A stretch of 45,801 nt of DNA. Origin: Damh-18 sp964570795 (GTDB taxonomy: Bacteria; Patescibacteriota; Minisyncoccia; Phycocordibacterales; UBA918). The notes under the pieces were generated by a model. That model worked only from the letters and a program-made list of their open reading frames with translations. It was not told where the DNA came from and made no database searches. This document shows, one piece after another, positions 7,468 through 14,420 of this stretch (the stretch's first letter is position 1; each line of letters starts with the position of its first letter). The stretch is taken from the NCBI GenBank assembly GCA_964570795.1, contig CAZMYZ010000006.1, positions 1 to 45,801 of the forward strand, read 5' to 3'. Both the position numbers and the translations under genes were made by a program.

Positions 7468-8259
7468 TTATTTTTCCTGCGGAAACAGTGCTGCTTCAAT
7501 CATCATAAAAAGAGGGAACTCCTTTCGTGAAGCATTTTCTGCATTTGCGCGCGGACCTGGCTCGCTTACCCGATGCGAGATCCACTCCTCAAGGCGCACG
7601 ATAGCAAAGCCTGCCCCACGAAGTACCTTCATGTATTCCTGAAGTGACCGATGGAATGAGTACGTAAGTGAACGCTTCCCACTTTTCCCTGGGTGCATGT
7701 CAATAGTCACCTTCTTTCCTGAAAGATATGCGTCTATTCTACGGTATTGCGTATGTGTCGCATCATCGTAGCCCCATGCGCTTGCCTGTGGCACACGAAT
7801 AATGGGGTGGTTGAGCACAAAAATGAATCGCCCGCCCTTTTTCAAGGTACGTGCTACTTCCTTCATCACCACATCGAGTTTATCCATGTTTTGGAGTGTA
7901 AGGACCGCAAGCACCACATCCTGCGATACAGGCTTCACCCAGGAGAGATCTTGCGCAGGTGACACGCGATACGCTATATCGCCTTTCTGCTCTTTCCCGA
8001 GCGTAATAAGTTCAGGAGAAATATCACATGCAGTCACCTGTGCACCTTCTCGTGCAAGCGCACGCGCAAAAAACCCCTCCCCGCAACCAATCTCAAGTAC
8101 ATGAAGCCCTTTCCTTGGCGCAATGATGCGCAGTAAATTCGGGAGAATCACCTTTGCATGATAGGTATCCCGTCCTTCAAGATGGTCGCTATACCACGAA
8201 GCCTCCTTTCCCCATGAAGTAGACGTTTTCCCTTCTTTTTTCTGTGGTCGTGTAGACAT
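7468..8259 (-). CDS. Class I SAM-dependent methyltransferase
   Basis: A 263-residue protein. The SAM-binding motif I is VLEIGCGEGFFARAL (about residues 54-68), followed by the acidic end of strand 2 (ACDIS) and a motif IV-like VVLAVLTLQNM. The C-terminal lid HRSLQEYMKVLRGAGFAIVRLEEW resembles UbiE/COQ5-like methyltransferases. The substrate cannot be deduced. The first 20 residues are basic and probably disordered. A TATAAT lies 15 bases upstream of the start. Confidence 0.85.
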   Translation of the reverse strand: MSTRPQKKEGKTSTSWGKEASWYSDHLEGRDTYHAKVILPNLLRIIAPRKGLHVLEIGCGEGFFARALAREGAQVTACDISPELITLGKEQKGDIAYRVSPAQDLSWVKPVSQDVVLAVLTLQNMDKLDVVMKEVARTLKKGGRFIFVLNHPIIRVPQASAWGYDDATHTQYRRIDAYLSGKKVTIDMHPGKSGKRSLTYSFHRSLQEYMKVLRGAGFAIVRLEEWISHRVSEPGPRANAENASRKEFPLFMMIEAALFPQEK

Positions 8260-8363
8260 ATAGTTGAGACTACCATTATACAGGAGGCATTTTCAAGCAC
8301 CGCTATGTCCTTGCATTAAGTGCATGAGCAATGTTTAATCTAGATAGATATTGTACCTATCCC

Positions 8364-8372
8364 AGAAAGGAG
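8364..8372 (+). promoter_or_regulatory. Strong Shine-Dalgarno
   Basis: AGAAAGGAG ends 6 bases before ATG 8379 and decides that start over an in-frame ATG 48 bases earlier. It is one of few clear ribosome-binding sites in the window. Confidence 0.8.
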
Positions 8373-8378
8373 CCCGTC

Positions 8379-8705
8379 ATGGACGACAAAAAAATCCTTG
8401 AAATGCCGCTGCAGGTTGTGTTTACCCTTTTCATTGTTGAACTCAATGAAGTAGAAGACGCTGTCGGCATTGTTGAGCATATTGCAAAAGTATTTGGTTT
8501 TTCAATGAAACCCGAAAAGGCGGAAGAACTACTCACGACGCTCTATGAAGAAAAACTCATTACCGAAACACCGTTTCATCGAAGACATTTCAAGGTGAGT
8601 TGGCACGGGAAAGAATTACTTCCCCAGTTGCATCGCGCATTTGAACAATACAGTACCGTCTGCAAGCGAGCACTTGTCAAAAAAACACGTGGCTGCGTCG
8701 AATAG
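8379..8705 (+). CDS. Probable winged-helix (PadR-like) regulator
   Basis: A 108-residue protein. The segment AEELLTTLYEEKLITETPFHRRHFKVSWHGKELLPQL fits the recognition helix, wing and following helix of PadR/MarR-like winged-helix proteins (helix, LITE, beta-hairpin with basic tip, then GKELL). The N-terminal half is helical and acidic. No ligand domain is seen. The DNA-binding assignment is inference from pattern, not a firm family match. A GC-rich terminator follows. Confidence 0.5.
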   Translation: MDDKKILEMPLQVVFTLFIVELNEVEDAVGIVEHIAKVFGFSMKPEKAEELLTTLYEEKLITETPFHRRHFKVSWHGKELLPQLHRAFEQYSTVCKRALVKKTRGCVE

Positions 8706-8726
8706 CCATACTCAAAACCCCACCAC

Positions 8727-8750
8727 GCGGCGCCTACGGCGCCGCTTTCC
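8727..8750 (+). terminator. Terminator hairpin
   Basis: Stem GCGGCGCC/GGCGCCGC (8727-8734 and 8738-8745) with loop TAC, followed by TTTCCTTTTTCC. Confidence 0.8.
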
Positions 8751-8810
8751 TTTTTCCTTTCGACACCCACACCTTTTCCCATCCTTAAATGAGCGTATAC
8801 TATAAACAAT

Positions 8811-9056
8811 ATGAGAGAACAATTTGAACAAAAAAAGTCACAGGAAGAGCAAGTGGATGACACAATATCTTTAGTAGAGGGCGAACTCCGTGACGGACCA
8901 CTATTTTCAATAGAACACCGAGATGATTTGATGCGTATGCTGATTGCTGCACTCACTATCTCAAATGACGCACGAGCAAAAGCAAAAATAAATGAACTTA
9001 TAGAGGATATTGCAAAAAGGTATCAAAATGATGATTCCGCAGACCCTACTCATTAA
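8811..9056 (+). CDS. Small charged protein of unknown function
   Basis: An 81-residue soluble, helical, highly charged protein with no recognisable domain. TATACT at 8796-8801 ends 9 bases before the ATG and there is no Shine-Dalgarno, so the mRNA is probably leaderless. It is the last gene before the 830-base non-coding tRNA-Gln region. Confidence 0.55.
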   Translation: MREQFEQKKSQEEQVDDTISLVEGELRDGPLFSIEHRDDLMRMLIAALTISNDARAKAKINELIEDIAKRYQNDDSADPTH

Positions 9057-9104
9057 ACTATCCCTTCTGGACAATCCACCAGCCTCTGTGTCATTATAGG
9101 AGCC

Positions 9105-9125
9105 GACGCGCGCTTCGCGCGCGTC
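9105..9125. terminator. 9-bp GC-rich hairpin
   Basis: GACGCGCGC and GCGCGCGTC around a TTC loop, 49 bases after the stop at 9056. It probably ends that gene, although the following tract is A-rich rather than T-rich. Confidence 0.5.
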
Positions 9126-9133
9126 TAAAACAT

Positions 9134-9152
9134 TGGGATATCGTCTAATGGT
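9134..9152 (+). repeat. tRNA-Gln 5' fragment, copy 1
   Basis: Nineteen bases identical to the first 19 bases of the intact tRNA-Gln (acceptor 5' strand and part of the D arm). After it the sequence keeps CAG...CTGAG of the anticodon stem but carries a hairpin with a 16-base loop in place of the anticodon loop. Confidence 0.85.
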
Positions 9153-9155
9153 GGC

Positions 9156-9189
9156 CAGAAATTAAGGAGCAATGCGACTATAATTTCTG
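9156..9189 (+). repeat. GAGC-loop hairpin, copy 1
   Basis: Stem CAGAAATTA/TAATTTCTG (9156-9164 and 9181-9189) with a 16-base loop containing GAGCAATGCGAC. An identical copy lies at 9373-9406, and a related one at 9198-9229. Confidence 0.75.
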
Positions 9190-9197
9190 AGTGGCCT

Positions 9198-9229
9198 AGA
9201 AGTTACAGAGCGTAGCGACAATAACTTTT
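9198..9229 (+). repeat. GAGC-loop hairpin, variant
   Basis: Stem AGAAGTTA/TAACTTTT with one G-U pair and a 16-base loop containing GAGCGTAGCGAC, the same loop length as copy 1. Confidence 0.7.
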
Positions 9230-9234
9230 GGTCT

Positions 9235-9267
9235 GTCTACTTTTTCTCTCATAATGAAAAAGTAGAC
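9235..9267 (+). repeat. TCATAAT-loop hairpin H1
   Basis: Perfect 12-bp stem GTCTACTTTTTC/GAAAAAGTAGAC with loop TCTCATAAT. Confidence 0.8.
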
Positions 9268-9270
9268 CAT

Positions 9271-9304
9271 GTTTCAAAATTTTATTCATAATAAATTTTG
9301 AGAC
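9271..9304 (+). repeat. TCATAAT-loop hairpin H2
   Basis: 12-bp stem GTTTCAAAATTT/AAATTTTGAGAC with one G-U pair and loop TATTCATAAT. Same ends and loop as H1 but a different stem body. Confidence 0.75.
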
Positions 9305-9350
9305 GCACAACATCATCAAACGACACACATCCAAATAAAGTAGAAAACAT

Positions 9351-9369
9351 TGGGATATCGTCTAATGGT
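9351..9369 (+). repeat. tRNA-Gln 5' fragment, copy 2
   Basis: Identical to the first 19 bases of tRNA-Gln. It shares with the intact gene an upstream flank (9322-9350 and 9462-9490, starting GACACACATCCAAATAAAG) that is identical over 29 bases, so it arose as a tandem duplication including the upstream region. Confidence 0.88.
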
Positions 9370-9372
9370 GGC

Positions 9373-9406
9373 CAGAAATTAAGGAGCAATGCGACTATAA
9401 TTTCTG
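9373..9406 (+). repeat. GAGC-loop hairpin, copy 2
   Basis: Identical to 9156-9189, in the same position relative to the tRNA 5' fragment. Confidence 0.75.
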
Positions 9407-9411
9407 AGTCC

Positions 9412-9444
9412 GTCTTGTTTTTCTTTCATAATGAAAAACAAGAC
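9412..9444 (+). repeat. TCATAAT-loop hairpin H3
   Basis: Perfect 12-bp stem GTCTTGTTTTTC/GAAAAACAAGAC with loop TTTCATAAT. Compared with H1, two adjacent stem pairs are changed on both strands (A-T to T-A, C-G to G-C). Confidence 0.8.
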
Positions 9445-9490
9445 GCATCACGTCAGTCTGTGACACACATCCAAATAAAGTAGAAAACAT

Positions 9491-9560
9491 TGGGATATCG
9501 TCTAATGGTAGGACATCAGGTTTTGGTCCTGAGTATTGGGGTTCGAATCCCTATATCCCA
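9491..9560 (+). tRNA. tRNA-Gln (anticodon TTG)
   Basis: Full cloverleaf: acceptor TGGGATA/TATCCCA, D arm with AATGGTAGGAC, anticodon stem TCAGG/CCTGA with loop TTTTGGT (anticodon TTG), and T loop TTCGAAT. CCA is not encoded. It is followed by a 17-bp terminator and preceded by two partial copies of its own 5' part. Confidence 0.93.
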
Positions 9561-9564
9561 GCTA

Positions 9565-9602
9565 GCACAGAAAAAGCAGGCTTCCGCCTGTTTTTTCTGT
9601 GC
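9565..9602 (+). terminator. Terminator after tRNA-Gln
   Basis: 17-bp stem (9565-9581 and 9586-9602, one G-U pair) with loop TTCC and a T6 run inside the 3' arm. Confidence 0.8.
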
Positions 9603-9610
9603 TTATAGAT

Positions 9611-9750
9611 GGATATAGGGATTCGAAAGGCGCAGCGATATGAGGAGCCTCCATGGCGACGAAACAGCGAGCCGGGGTCGAGAGTACTTACTAGAATTGG
9701 AGCAAAGCGAACAATTATAGTTAGTAACTCGTGACCGAATCCCTATATCC
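9611..9750 (+). repeat. tRNA-Gln 3' part in inverted and direct copies, forming a large stem-loop
   Basis: GGATATAGGGATTCG (9611-9625) is the exact complement of the tRNA 3' segment at 9736-9750 and can close a 140-base structure. The direct copy 9736-9754 matches 9544-9562 of the intact tRNA and its flank over 19 bases. Inside, 9682-9730 forms a long imperfect stem topped by a GAGCAAAGCGA loop. Positions 9669-9690 and 9721-9737 are shared with the region next to tRNA-Trp. Confidence 0.8.
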
Positions 9751-9895
9751 CAGCAAATACAAAGACCACCGGCTTCTGCTGGTGGTTTTTGCAATCCCTA
9801 GGGTTCCCCTAAGGATTGATAATAAAGCACTGCAAGGTACATAGTTAAAAAGCACAGAGAACCAAACTACAATTTTCTGTTGTTATACTTTCTGT

Positions 9896-10237
9896 ATGAA
9901 GATGTCAAAAAGAAAATTCATTGCCAGTTTCCTTCTTTTTGGGTTTGTTTTTCTTTTTGTCTCTACTACTCTACTGGGAACAACAGGTCCCCGAGGTTTT
10001 CCAAAACAGCCCGACTCAATCCTTGCTACTGGAAGCGACTCTCCTACAGCCTGGAAGCGTACGGTATCCACCGTGATACTACCTATCAAAGTTGTTCTTC
10101 TAGGGCCCTTGGCTCTGCCCCAGGTTACTTTTTTGAAAGAAGACCCACCTCCTCCTTTCATTGGTATCTATTTTATTTTCTATTGGTCACTCCTTGCCCT
10201 ATGTATTCATTATTTCCTTGGTAAAATGAAACAATGA
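9896..10237 (+). CDS. Small membrane protein, unknown
   Basis: A 113-residue protein with two hydrophobic segments (IASFLLFGFVFLFVSTTLLG near the N-terminus and GIYFIFYWSLLALCIHYFLG near the C-terminus) and a proline-rich loop between. No family recognised. TATACT at 9884-9889 lies 6 bases before the ATG. It overlaps the next gene by 4 bases (ATGA), so the two are translationally coupled. Confidence 0.6.
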   Translation: MKMSKRKFIASFLLFGFVFLFVSTTLLGTTGPRGFPKQPDSILATGSDSPTAWKRTVSTVILPIKVVLLGPLALPQVTFLKEDPPPPFIGIYFIFYWSLLALCIHYFLGKMKQ

Positions 10238-10785
10238 AAAAAATATCTGTGGAGGATAAAAAACTCATTAAAGGTTTGAGTGCGGAAGTGAAGGTGCTGC
10301 AGGAAAAATTGGTACACGCACGTAAACTCGAAGGCAAGGATGCGTATATCAGTGTAAAAGTAAAAAAGAAACAAGCACGGGCGGAAAGAATTAGACTCGA
10401 TGATGCGAAAGACAAAGTACTCGCAAAATTTTTTCTAGAAATCGAGATTACTACAAAGCAGGAAAATGTCTTTATTCCCCTTTCTATTGCCTCAGGCAAA
10501 AAGACTGCGGGCTTTATGTATCAAATAGAAGGCACTGCTCCAGGCACCATTGCTACTGCGGATATTAAAGTTCGGGGCGAAGGAGTGACACAGGTGACGG
10601 TAGGGACACTTCTCTATGCAAAAATCCCTGCAGGTAAAACTGCTTCATTCCAGATTCATGCCATCGTCCGTGGCACCTTTGGCAACACATACAAAATCGT
10701 CTTTACGCGCCTTAATTACAAATTGAATCTCACAGATGCGCGCTACCAACAGTATCTCAAAGAAATACACTCAGAAAATATATAG
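10234..10785 (+). CDS. Coiled-coil plus beta-domain protein, unknown
   Basis: A 183-residue protein with no signal peptide. Residues 1-60 are a charged helix (LIKGLSAEVKVLQEKLVHARKL), and residues 70-175 are beta-rich with IPLSIASGKKTAGFMYQIEG and ASFQIHAIVRGTFGNTYKI. The second half looks like a beta-sandwich of the kind found in surface proteins, but no export signal is visible. It starts inside the stop of the membrane protein gene before it. Function unknown. Confidence 0.6.
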   Translation: MKKISVEDKKLIKGLSAEVKVLQEKLVHARKLEGKDAYISVKVKKKQARAERIRLDDAKDKVLAKFFLEIEITTKQENVFIPLSIASGKKTAGFMYQIEGTAPGTIATADIKVRGEGVTQVTVGTLLYAKIPAGKTASFQIHAIVRGTFGNTYKIVFTRLNYKLNLTDARYQQYLKEIHSENI

Positions 10786-10822
10786 ATTTTCACTAATACC
10801 TAGTTTTGCTATACTTCTGCGT

Positions 10823-11308
10823 ATGGCACACCTAAACTATTACCTCGACCTCTGCGTCGATACCTACGTCGTACACGATGGAGCGGTATTGCTACGTCTT
10901 CATGATAAGTATAAATACTGGGGCGCCCCTGGCGGCCACATAGACCCGGGCGAAGATGTGAATGAAGCGGCTTTGCGTGAACTATGGGAAGAAGCAGGCG
11001 TAAAAGCAGAACTTGTAGGTCCTCTTGGCTGGGTGAAAAATGACACTCCTGTCCACAAGGATTTGGTACCGCCAATCTGTATAAACAGACACAAAATTAC
11101 CGACACACACGACCATTCTTCATTTATCTTTGTTGCACGAGCAACATCACGAGAGATCAATCCACAATCACCGGCAGATATTACATCTGCAGCCGAGTGT
11201 ATTTGGGTAACAAAAGAAGAACTAACAGCACTCAAAGAAAAGGATGCCCGCCTACACGAAAATTCATATAGATATGCCCTGATGGCCTTAGACTTAGTGC
11301 GTGACTAA
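10823..11308 (+). CDS. Nudix hydrolase
   Basis: A 161-residue enzyme expected to cleave a nucleoside diphosphate linked to another group. The Nudix box runs G38 to about V60 and reads GGHIDPGEDVNEAALRELWE then EAGV, with the REx2EE glutamates intact for metal binding. The substrate is not predictable. ATG 10823 is chosen because the longer frame overlaps the previous gene; TATACT (10810-10815) ends 7 bases before it, again with no Shine-Dalgarno. Confidence 0.9.
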   Translation: MAHLNYYLDLCVDTYVVHDGAVLLRLHDKYKYWGAPGGHIDPGEDVNEAALRELWEEAGVKAELVGPLGWVKNDTPVHKDLVPPICINRHKITDTHDHSSFIFVARATSREINPQSPADITSAAECIWVTKEELTALKEKDARLHENSYRYALMALDLVRD

Positions 11309-11328
11309 AACCGAGTCTACTTTTGAAA

Positions 11329-11520
11329 TCACTTCTCCAAAAAGCGATACGCCATCATGGGTGCCCAGAGGAGGAAGTTTGCGAGGCCAATAATAAAGAA
11401 TGTCGCAGGTATCCTAAAGTATTCTTCAGGAAGTGTGTTCTCATTCCATATGCCTACAAGGACACAACTTGCGCACGCAAGCATACAAACCCAGAAAAAT
11501 CGTAGTGTTATCTTTTCCAT
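11329..11520 (-). CDS. Small two-helix membrane protein
   Basis: A 63-residue protein with two membrane segments (FFWVCMLACASCVLVGIW and PATFFIIGLANFLLWAPMMAY). No family recognised. An AT-rich promoter-like TATATAAAAT lies directly before the ATG, and the gene is divergent from the DUF4256 gene, which supports it being real. Confidence 0.5.
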   Translation of the reverse strand: MEKITLRFFWVCMLACASCVLVGIWNENTLPEEYFRIPATFFIIGLANFLLWAPMMAYRFLEK

Positions 11521-11566
11521 ATTTTATATAACTGTGTGAGTAAAAAATAGTTGCTATACTACATAC

Positions 11567-12139
11567 ATGAAAAAATCTACAACTAAAAGGCAATTATCAT
11601 CTGCGCAGCGCACTGCACTTCTCAATACATTGCAGACACGATTCGAAGTACACCTGAGTCGCCACAAAGGTATTGCATGGGCAAAAGTCAGCGCAAAACT
11701 AGAAACACAGCCTGAAAAAATATGGTCACTCTCCGAGATGGAAAAAACTGGTGGTGAACCCGACGTTATTGGCTACAATAAAAAGACTGACACCTATCTC
11801 TTTTGTGATTGTAGCCCTGAAAGCCCTAGAGGACGACGCAGCCTCTGCTACGATCATGAAGCACTCATGGCACGCAAAGAACACGCTCCCAAAAATAGTG
11901 CACTCGATATGGCCGCCAGTATGGGTGTAGCACTCCTCACCGAGACAGAATATCGAGCACTCCAAAAACTCGGAAACTTTGATATAAAAACATCAAGTTG
12001 GGTGGCAACCCCTCCTGAAATACGCAGTCTTGGTGGTGCGCTCTTTTGTGACCGTCGGTACGACCACACCTTCACCTATCACAACGGCGCAGAATCATAC
12101 TACGCCGCACGCGGCTTCCGTGGTGCACTCTCTGTGTAA
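11567..12139 (+). CDS. DUF4256 family protein
   Basis: A 190-residue protein that matches the DUF4256 family over its whole length: WSLSEMEKTGGEPDVIGY, DCSPESPRGRRSLCYDHEAL, and the C-terminal LGGALFCDRRYDHTFTYHNG then AESYYAARGFRG. The family is widespread, cytoplasmic and uncharacterised. TATACT (11555-11560) ends 6 bases before the ATG. Confidence 0.88.
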   Translation: MKKSTTKRQLSSAQRTALLNTLQTRFEVHLSRHKGIAWAKVSAKLETQPEKIWSLSEMEKTGGEPDVIGYNKKTDTYLFCDCSPESPRGRRSLCYDHEALMARKEHAPKNSALDMAASMGVALLTETEYRALQKLGNFDIKTSSWVATPPEIRSLGGALFCDRRYDHTFTYHNGAESYYAARGFRGALSV

Positions 12140-12183
12140 CAGAAAGTGGTATACTAGGCATTATTGCGTAATCTTTCTTGTGT

Positions 12184-12927
12184 ATGTTTTTCGAGATTTT
12201 TCTTGCTGGAGTTGTCGTTTTGATTGTGTCGAGTATCCGTCAAATTAATCAGTATGAGCGTGGCGTGAAGTTTACCCTCGGTACCTTTACCGGCATCATG
12301 GAGCCCGGGTGGCGCATTGTGTGGCCAGTGATACAGGGATACCAAAAAGTAGATATCCGCACCAAGGCAGTCGATGTTCCCGACCAAAATGCAATCACTC
12401 GCGACAATGTCACGGTGAAAGTAAATGCAGTTATCTACTACAAAGTATCAAATGCCGACAAAGCCATCATTGAGGTAGAAAATTTCCAATACGCCATCTC
12501 GCAATACGCACAAACAACGATGCGTAATATCGTTGGTGAGGTAACCCTCGACGAACTCCTCTCAAGTCGCGACAAAATTGCTGAAAGAATCCGTGAAATT
12601 GTCGACAAAGAAACCGACGCATGGGGACTCAAGGTGCAGAATGTGGAACTCAAAGACGTGAGCCTTCCTGCAGAGATGGAGCGCACCATAGGAAAGCAGG
12701 CAGAGGCAGAGCGTGAAAAGCGTGCAGTCATTATTAATTCAGAAGGAGAACTCGCCGCATCAGAAAACATCGCAAAAGCAGCAGCAATGCTCGCAAGCAC
12801 TCCGGGTGCACTCCATCTCCGTACGCTGCAATCAATCAACGACATGTCATCCGACCAAAGCAACACGGTAGTATACATGGTACCCACCGAGGCACTCCGC
12901 GCACTTGAGGGATTCATAAAAAAGTGA
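12184..12927 (+). CDS. Slipin/stomatin (SPFH/Band 7) membrane protein
   Basis: A 247-residue protein with one N-terminal membrane segment (FFEIFLAGVVVLIVSS) followed by the SPFH domain (INQYERGVKFTLGTFTGIMEPG, KAVDVPDQNAITRDNVTVKV, AQTTMRNIVGEVTLDELLSS) and a helical region rich in Ala and Glu. These proteins oligomerise on membranes and organise membrane domains or proteases. ATG 12184 is used rather than an in-frame TTG six bases earlier. TATACT at 12150-12155 gives a 28-base leader. The stop overlaps the next start (ATGA). Confidence 0.9.
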   Translation: MFFEIFLAGVVVLIVSSIRQINQYERGVKFTLGTFTGIMEPGWRIVWPVIQGYQKVDIRTKAVDVPDQNAITRDNVTVKVNAVIYYKVSNADKAIIEVENFQYAISQYAQTTMRNIVGEVTLDELLSSRDKIAERIREIVDKETDAWGLKVQNVELKDVSLPAEMERTIGKQAEAEREKRAVIINSEGELAASENIAKAAAMLASTPGALHLRTLQSINDMSSDQSNTVVYMVPTEALRALEGFIKK

Positions 12928-13166
12928 TGACTCCTCAAAGAAACAATCCACTTCACGGCATTACGCTCAAAACTATCGTTGAGGAACTCGTCGCGCATTA
13001 CGGATGGGAAGCGCTCGGACAAAAGATTAAAATCAAATGTTTTATAATGAATCCAAGTATTACTTCAAGTCTTACCTTTCTTCGCAAAACCCCGTGGGCA
13101 CGCGAAAAGGTAGAACAGTACTACATCTGGACCTTTTTCAAACGAGACGGTACACGGAAAGAATGA
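12924..13166 (+). CDS. VF530-family small protein
   Basis: An 80-residue protein with the VF530 (DUF2132) signature: NNPLHGITLKTIVEELVAHYGWEAL then KIKCF, NPSITSSLTFLRKTPWARE and KVEQYY. VF530 is a small helical fold suggested to bind DNA. It overlaps the slipin gene by 4 bases and is co-transcribed with it. Confidence 0.88.
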   Translation: MMTPQRNNPLHGITLKTIVEELVAHYGWEALGQKIKIKCFIMNPSITSSLTFLRKTPWAREKVEQYYIWTFFKRDGTRKE

Positions 13167-13279
13167 TTCTTGATTTTGCGTTTCTGTTTAATTAGGCATT
13201 TTTGCAAAAGTGATACGCGGGTGTACCATATATATGGCTTTTCCTGTCCTTTCCATTCATTACTTTGGAGGTTCTTCCC
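13167..13279 (+). other. Short intergenic region with Shine-Dalgarno at its end
   Basis: GGAGG at 13267-13271 lies 8 bases before ATG 13280. No terminator hairpin is evident after the VF530 gene. Confidence 0.5.
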
Positions 13280-13600
13280 ATGCCCACCCCGCTTCGTATC
13301 ACACTCCCTACAAATGATGAAATCAGAAGTCGTTTGCTAGGAGTCTACTCCAACAATGCAGCAGTCGTTCGTCTTGTGTATACACAGGTAGCGCTCCATG
13401 GTGGCCAATTGCGTACACCAGTGCAGATTGTGGGTATACTGAGGGCTGCAGCCATGAGTTACATCCACAGCGCCCAGTGCGCACGTATGGCGTCAGCAGT
13501 AGCCTCGATTGATGCACTCATGGACCAATTCATCGACGCAATGATTCCCGACAAAGAGTCTGCGGATGCAGTCAAAGCGTACTGGGAGCAATCGAAATGA
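13280..13600 (+). CDS. Soluble helical protein, unknown
   Basis: A 106-residue protein, predicted helical and rich in Ala, Val and Ile, ending ESADAVKAYWEQSK. No known domain. The start is fixed by GGAGG at a good distance; an in-frame ATG 15 bases earlier would overlap it. A terminator follows. Confidence 0.6.
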   Translation: MPTPLRITLPTNDEIRSRLLGVYSNNAAVVRLVYTQVALHGGQLRTPVQIVGILRAAAMSYIHSAQCARMASAVASIDALMDQFIDAMIPDKESADAVKAYWEQSK

Positions 13601-13621
13601 ATGCATCTGAAGAAAACCCAT

Positions 13622-13650
13622 GGGCCTATTCGCATACCGCGAATAGGCCC
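13622..13650 (+). terminator. 12-bp terminator hairpin
   Basis: GGGCCTATTCGC and its exact complement (13639-13650) around ATACC, followed by a T-rich TCTTCATTT. Confidence 0.8.
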
Positions 13651-13686
13651 TCTTCATTTACCGTGATGGACTGATACAATTAATCT

Positions 13687-14382
13687 ATGAAATCACTTGA
13701 TGTAATAAATGAGAGTGCGACCCATGCCGACCCAGTGCGCGCGGCAGGTGCTCAGCGGTATTTCAAAACAGGTCCAGGCGAGTACGGCGAGGGAGATATT
13801 TTTATTGGTCTCACCGTCCCGCAATCACGAAGTATTGCAAAAAAGTATCTAGCACTTCCCCTCTCTGAAGTACAAAAACTTCTCGCAAGCCCCATCCACG
13901 AACATCGCTTTATAGCGCTTGAAATACTTATATTCAAATACGAGCGCACGGACGAGCAAGAAAAGATAGTCAATTTTTACCTCAAAAACAAAAAACATAT
14001 CAATAACTGGGATTTAGTAGACACCTCTGCATCATACATTCTCGGAAACTGGCTTATTGATAAAGACACCACAATACTCTACACGCTCGCACACGCAAAA
14101 AATCTTTGGGAGAGAAGAATTGCTATTGTTGCAACAGCGGCGTTTATCCGTAATGGACAATTCGCAGATACCCTTGCACTTGCTGAAATACTTGTGCGTG
14201 ACACAGAGGACCTTATGCATAAAGCAGTGGGATGGATGCTCCGTGAAGTGGGCAAAAAATCAGAGAAGACACTTACTGCTTTTCTCGACACACATGTATC
14301 ACACATGCCCCGCACCATGCTCCGCTACGCTATTGAACGTTTCCCCGAGAAAAAACGAAAGAAATACCTGCATGCAAAATAA
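13687..14382 (+). CDS. AlkD-like DNA alkylation repair glycosylase
   Basis: A 231-residue HEAT-repeat DNA glycosylase that removes alkylated bases. Residues matching the B. cereus AlkD active site are in place: W108 and D112 in NNWDLVDTSA, and W183 in KAVGWMLREVGK. Length fits. TACAAT (13675-13680) ends 6 bases before the ATG. A degraded copy of its last 25 codons lies at 14836-14913, on the far side of the next gene. Confidence 0.92.
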   Translation: MKSLDVINESATHADPVRAAGAQRYFKTGPGEYGEGDIFIGLTVPQSRSIAKKYLALPLSEVQKLLASPIHEHRFIALEILIFKYERTDEQEKIVNFYLKNKKHINNWDLVDTSASYILGNWLIDKDTTILYTLAHAKNLWERRIAIVATAAFIRNGQFADTLALAEILVRDTEDLMHKAVGWMLREVGKKSEKTLTAFLDTHVSHMPRTMLRYAIERFPEKKRKKYLHAK

Positions 14383-14420
14383 GGTATACTGGAGATGTAT
14401 ATAATTAAACATATAAGTAT

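Larger units (their letters stand above)
9057..9895. other. Gene-free region: tRNA-Gln, tRNA fragments, hairpins
   Basis: No credible protein frame. It contains a GC hairpin (9105-9125), two truncated copies of the tRNA-Gln 5' part, a family of stem-loops with conserved loops, the intact tRNA-Gln and its terminator, then an inverted and a direct copy of the tRNA 3' part. A 3'-like AATCCCTA at 9792-9799 may be a further decayed copy. The TATACT box for the next gene is at 9884-9889. Confidence 0.8.

Noticed and set aside
9134..9490. CRISPR array or leader
   Set aside because: Repeats are tRNA-derived, spaced 217 and 140 bases apart, with repeated rather than unique sequence between them, and no cas genes are present.
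9134..9754. Integron attC array
   Set aside because: Hairpins vary in stem with conserved ends, but no captured gene cassettes lie between them and no integrase gene is in the window.
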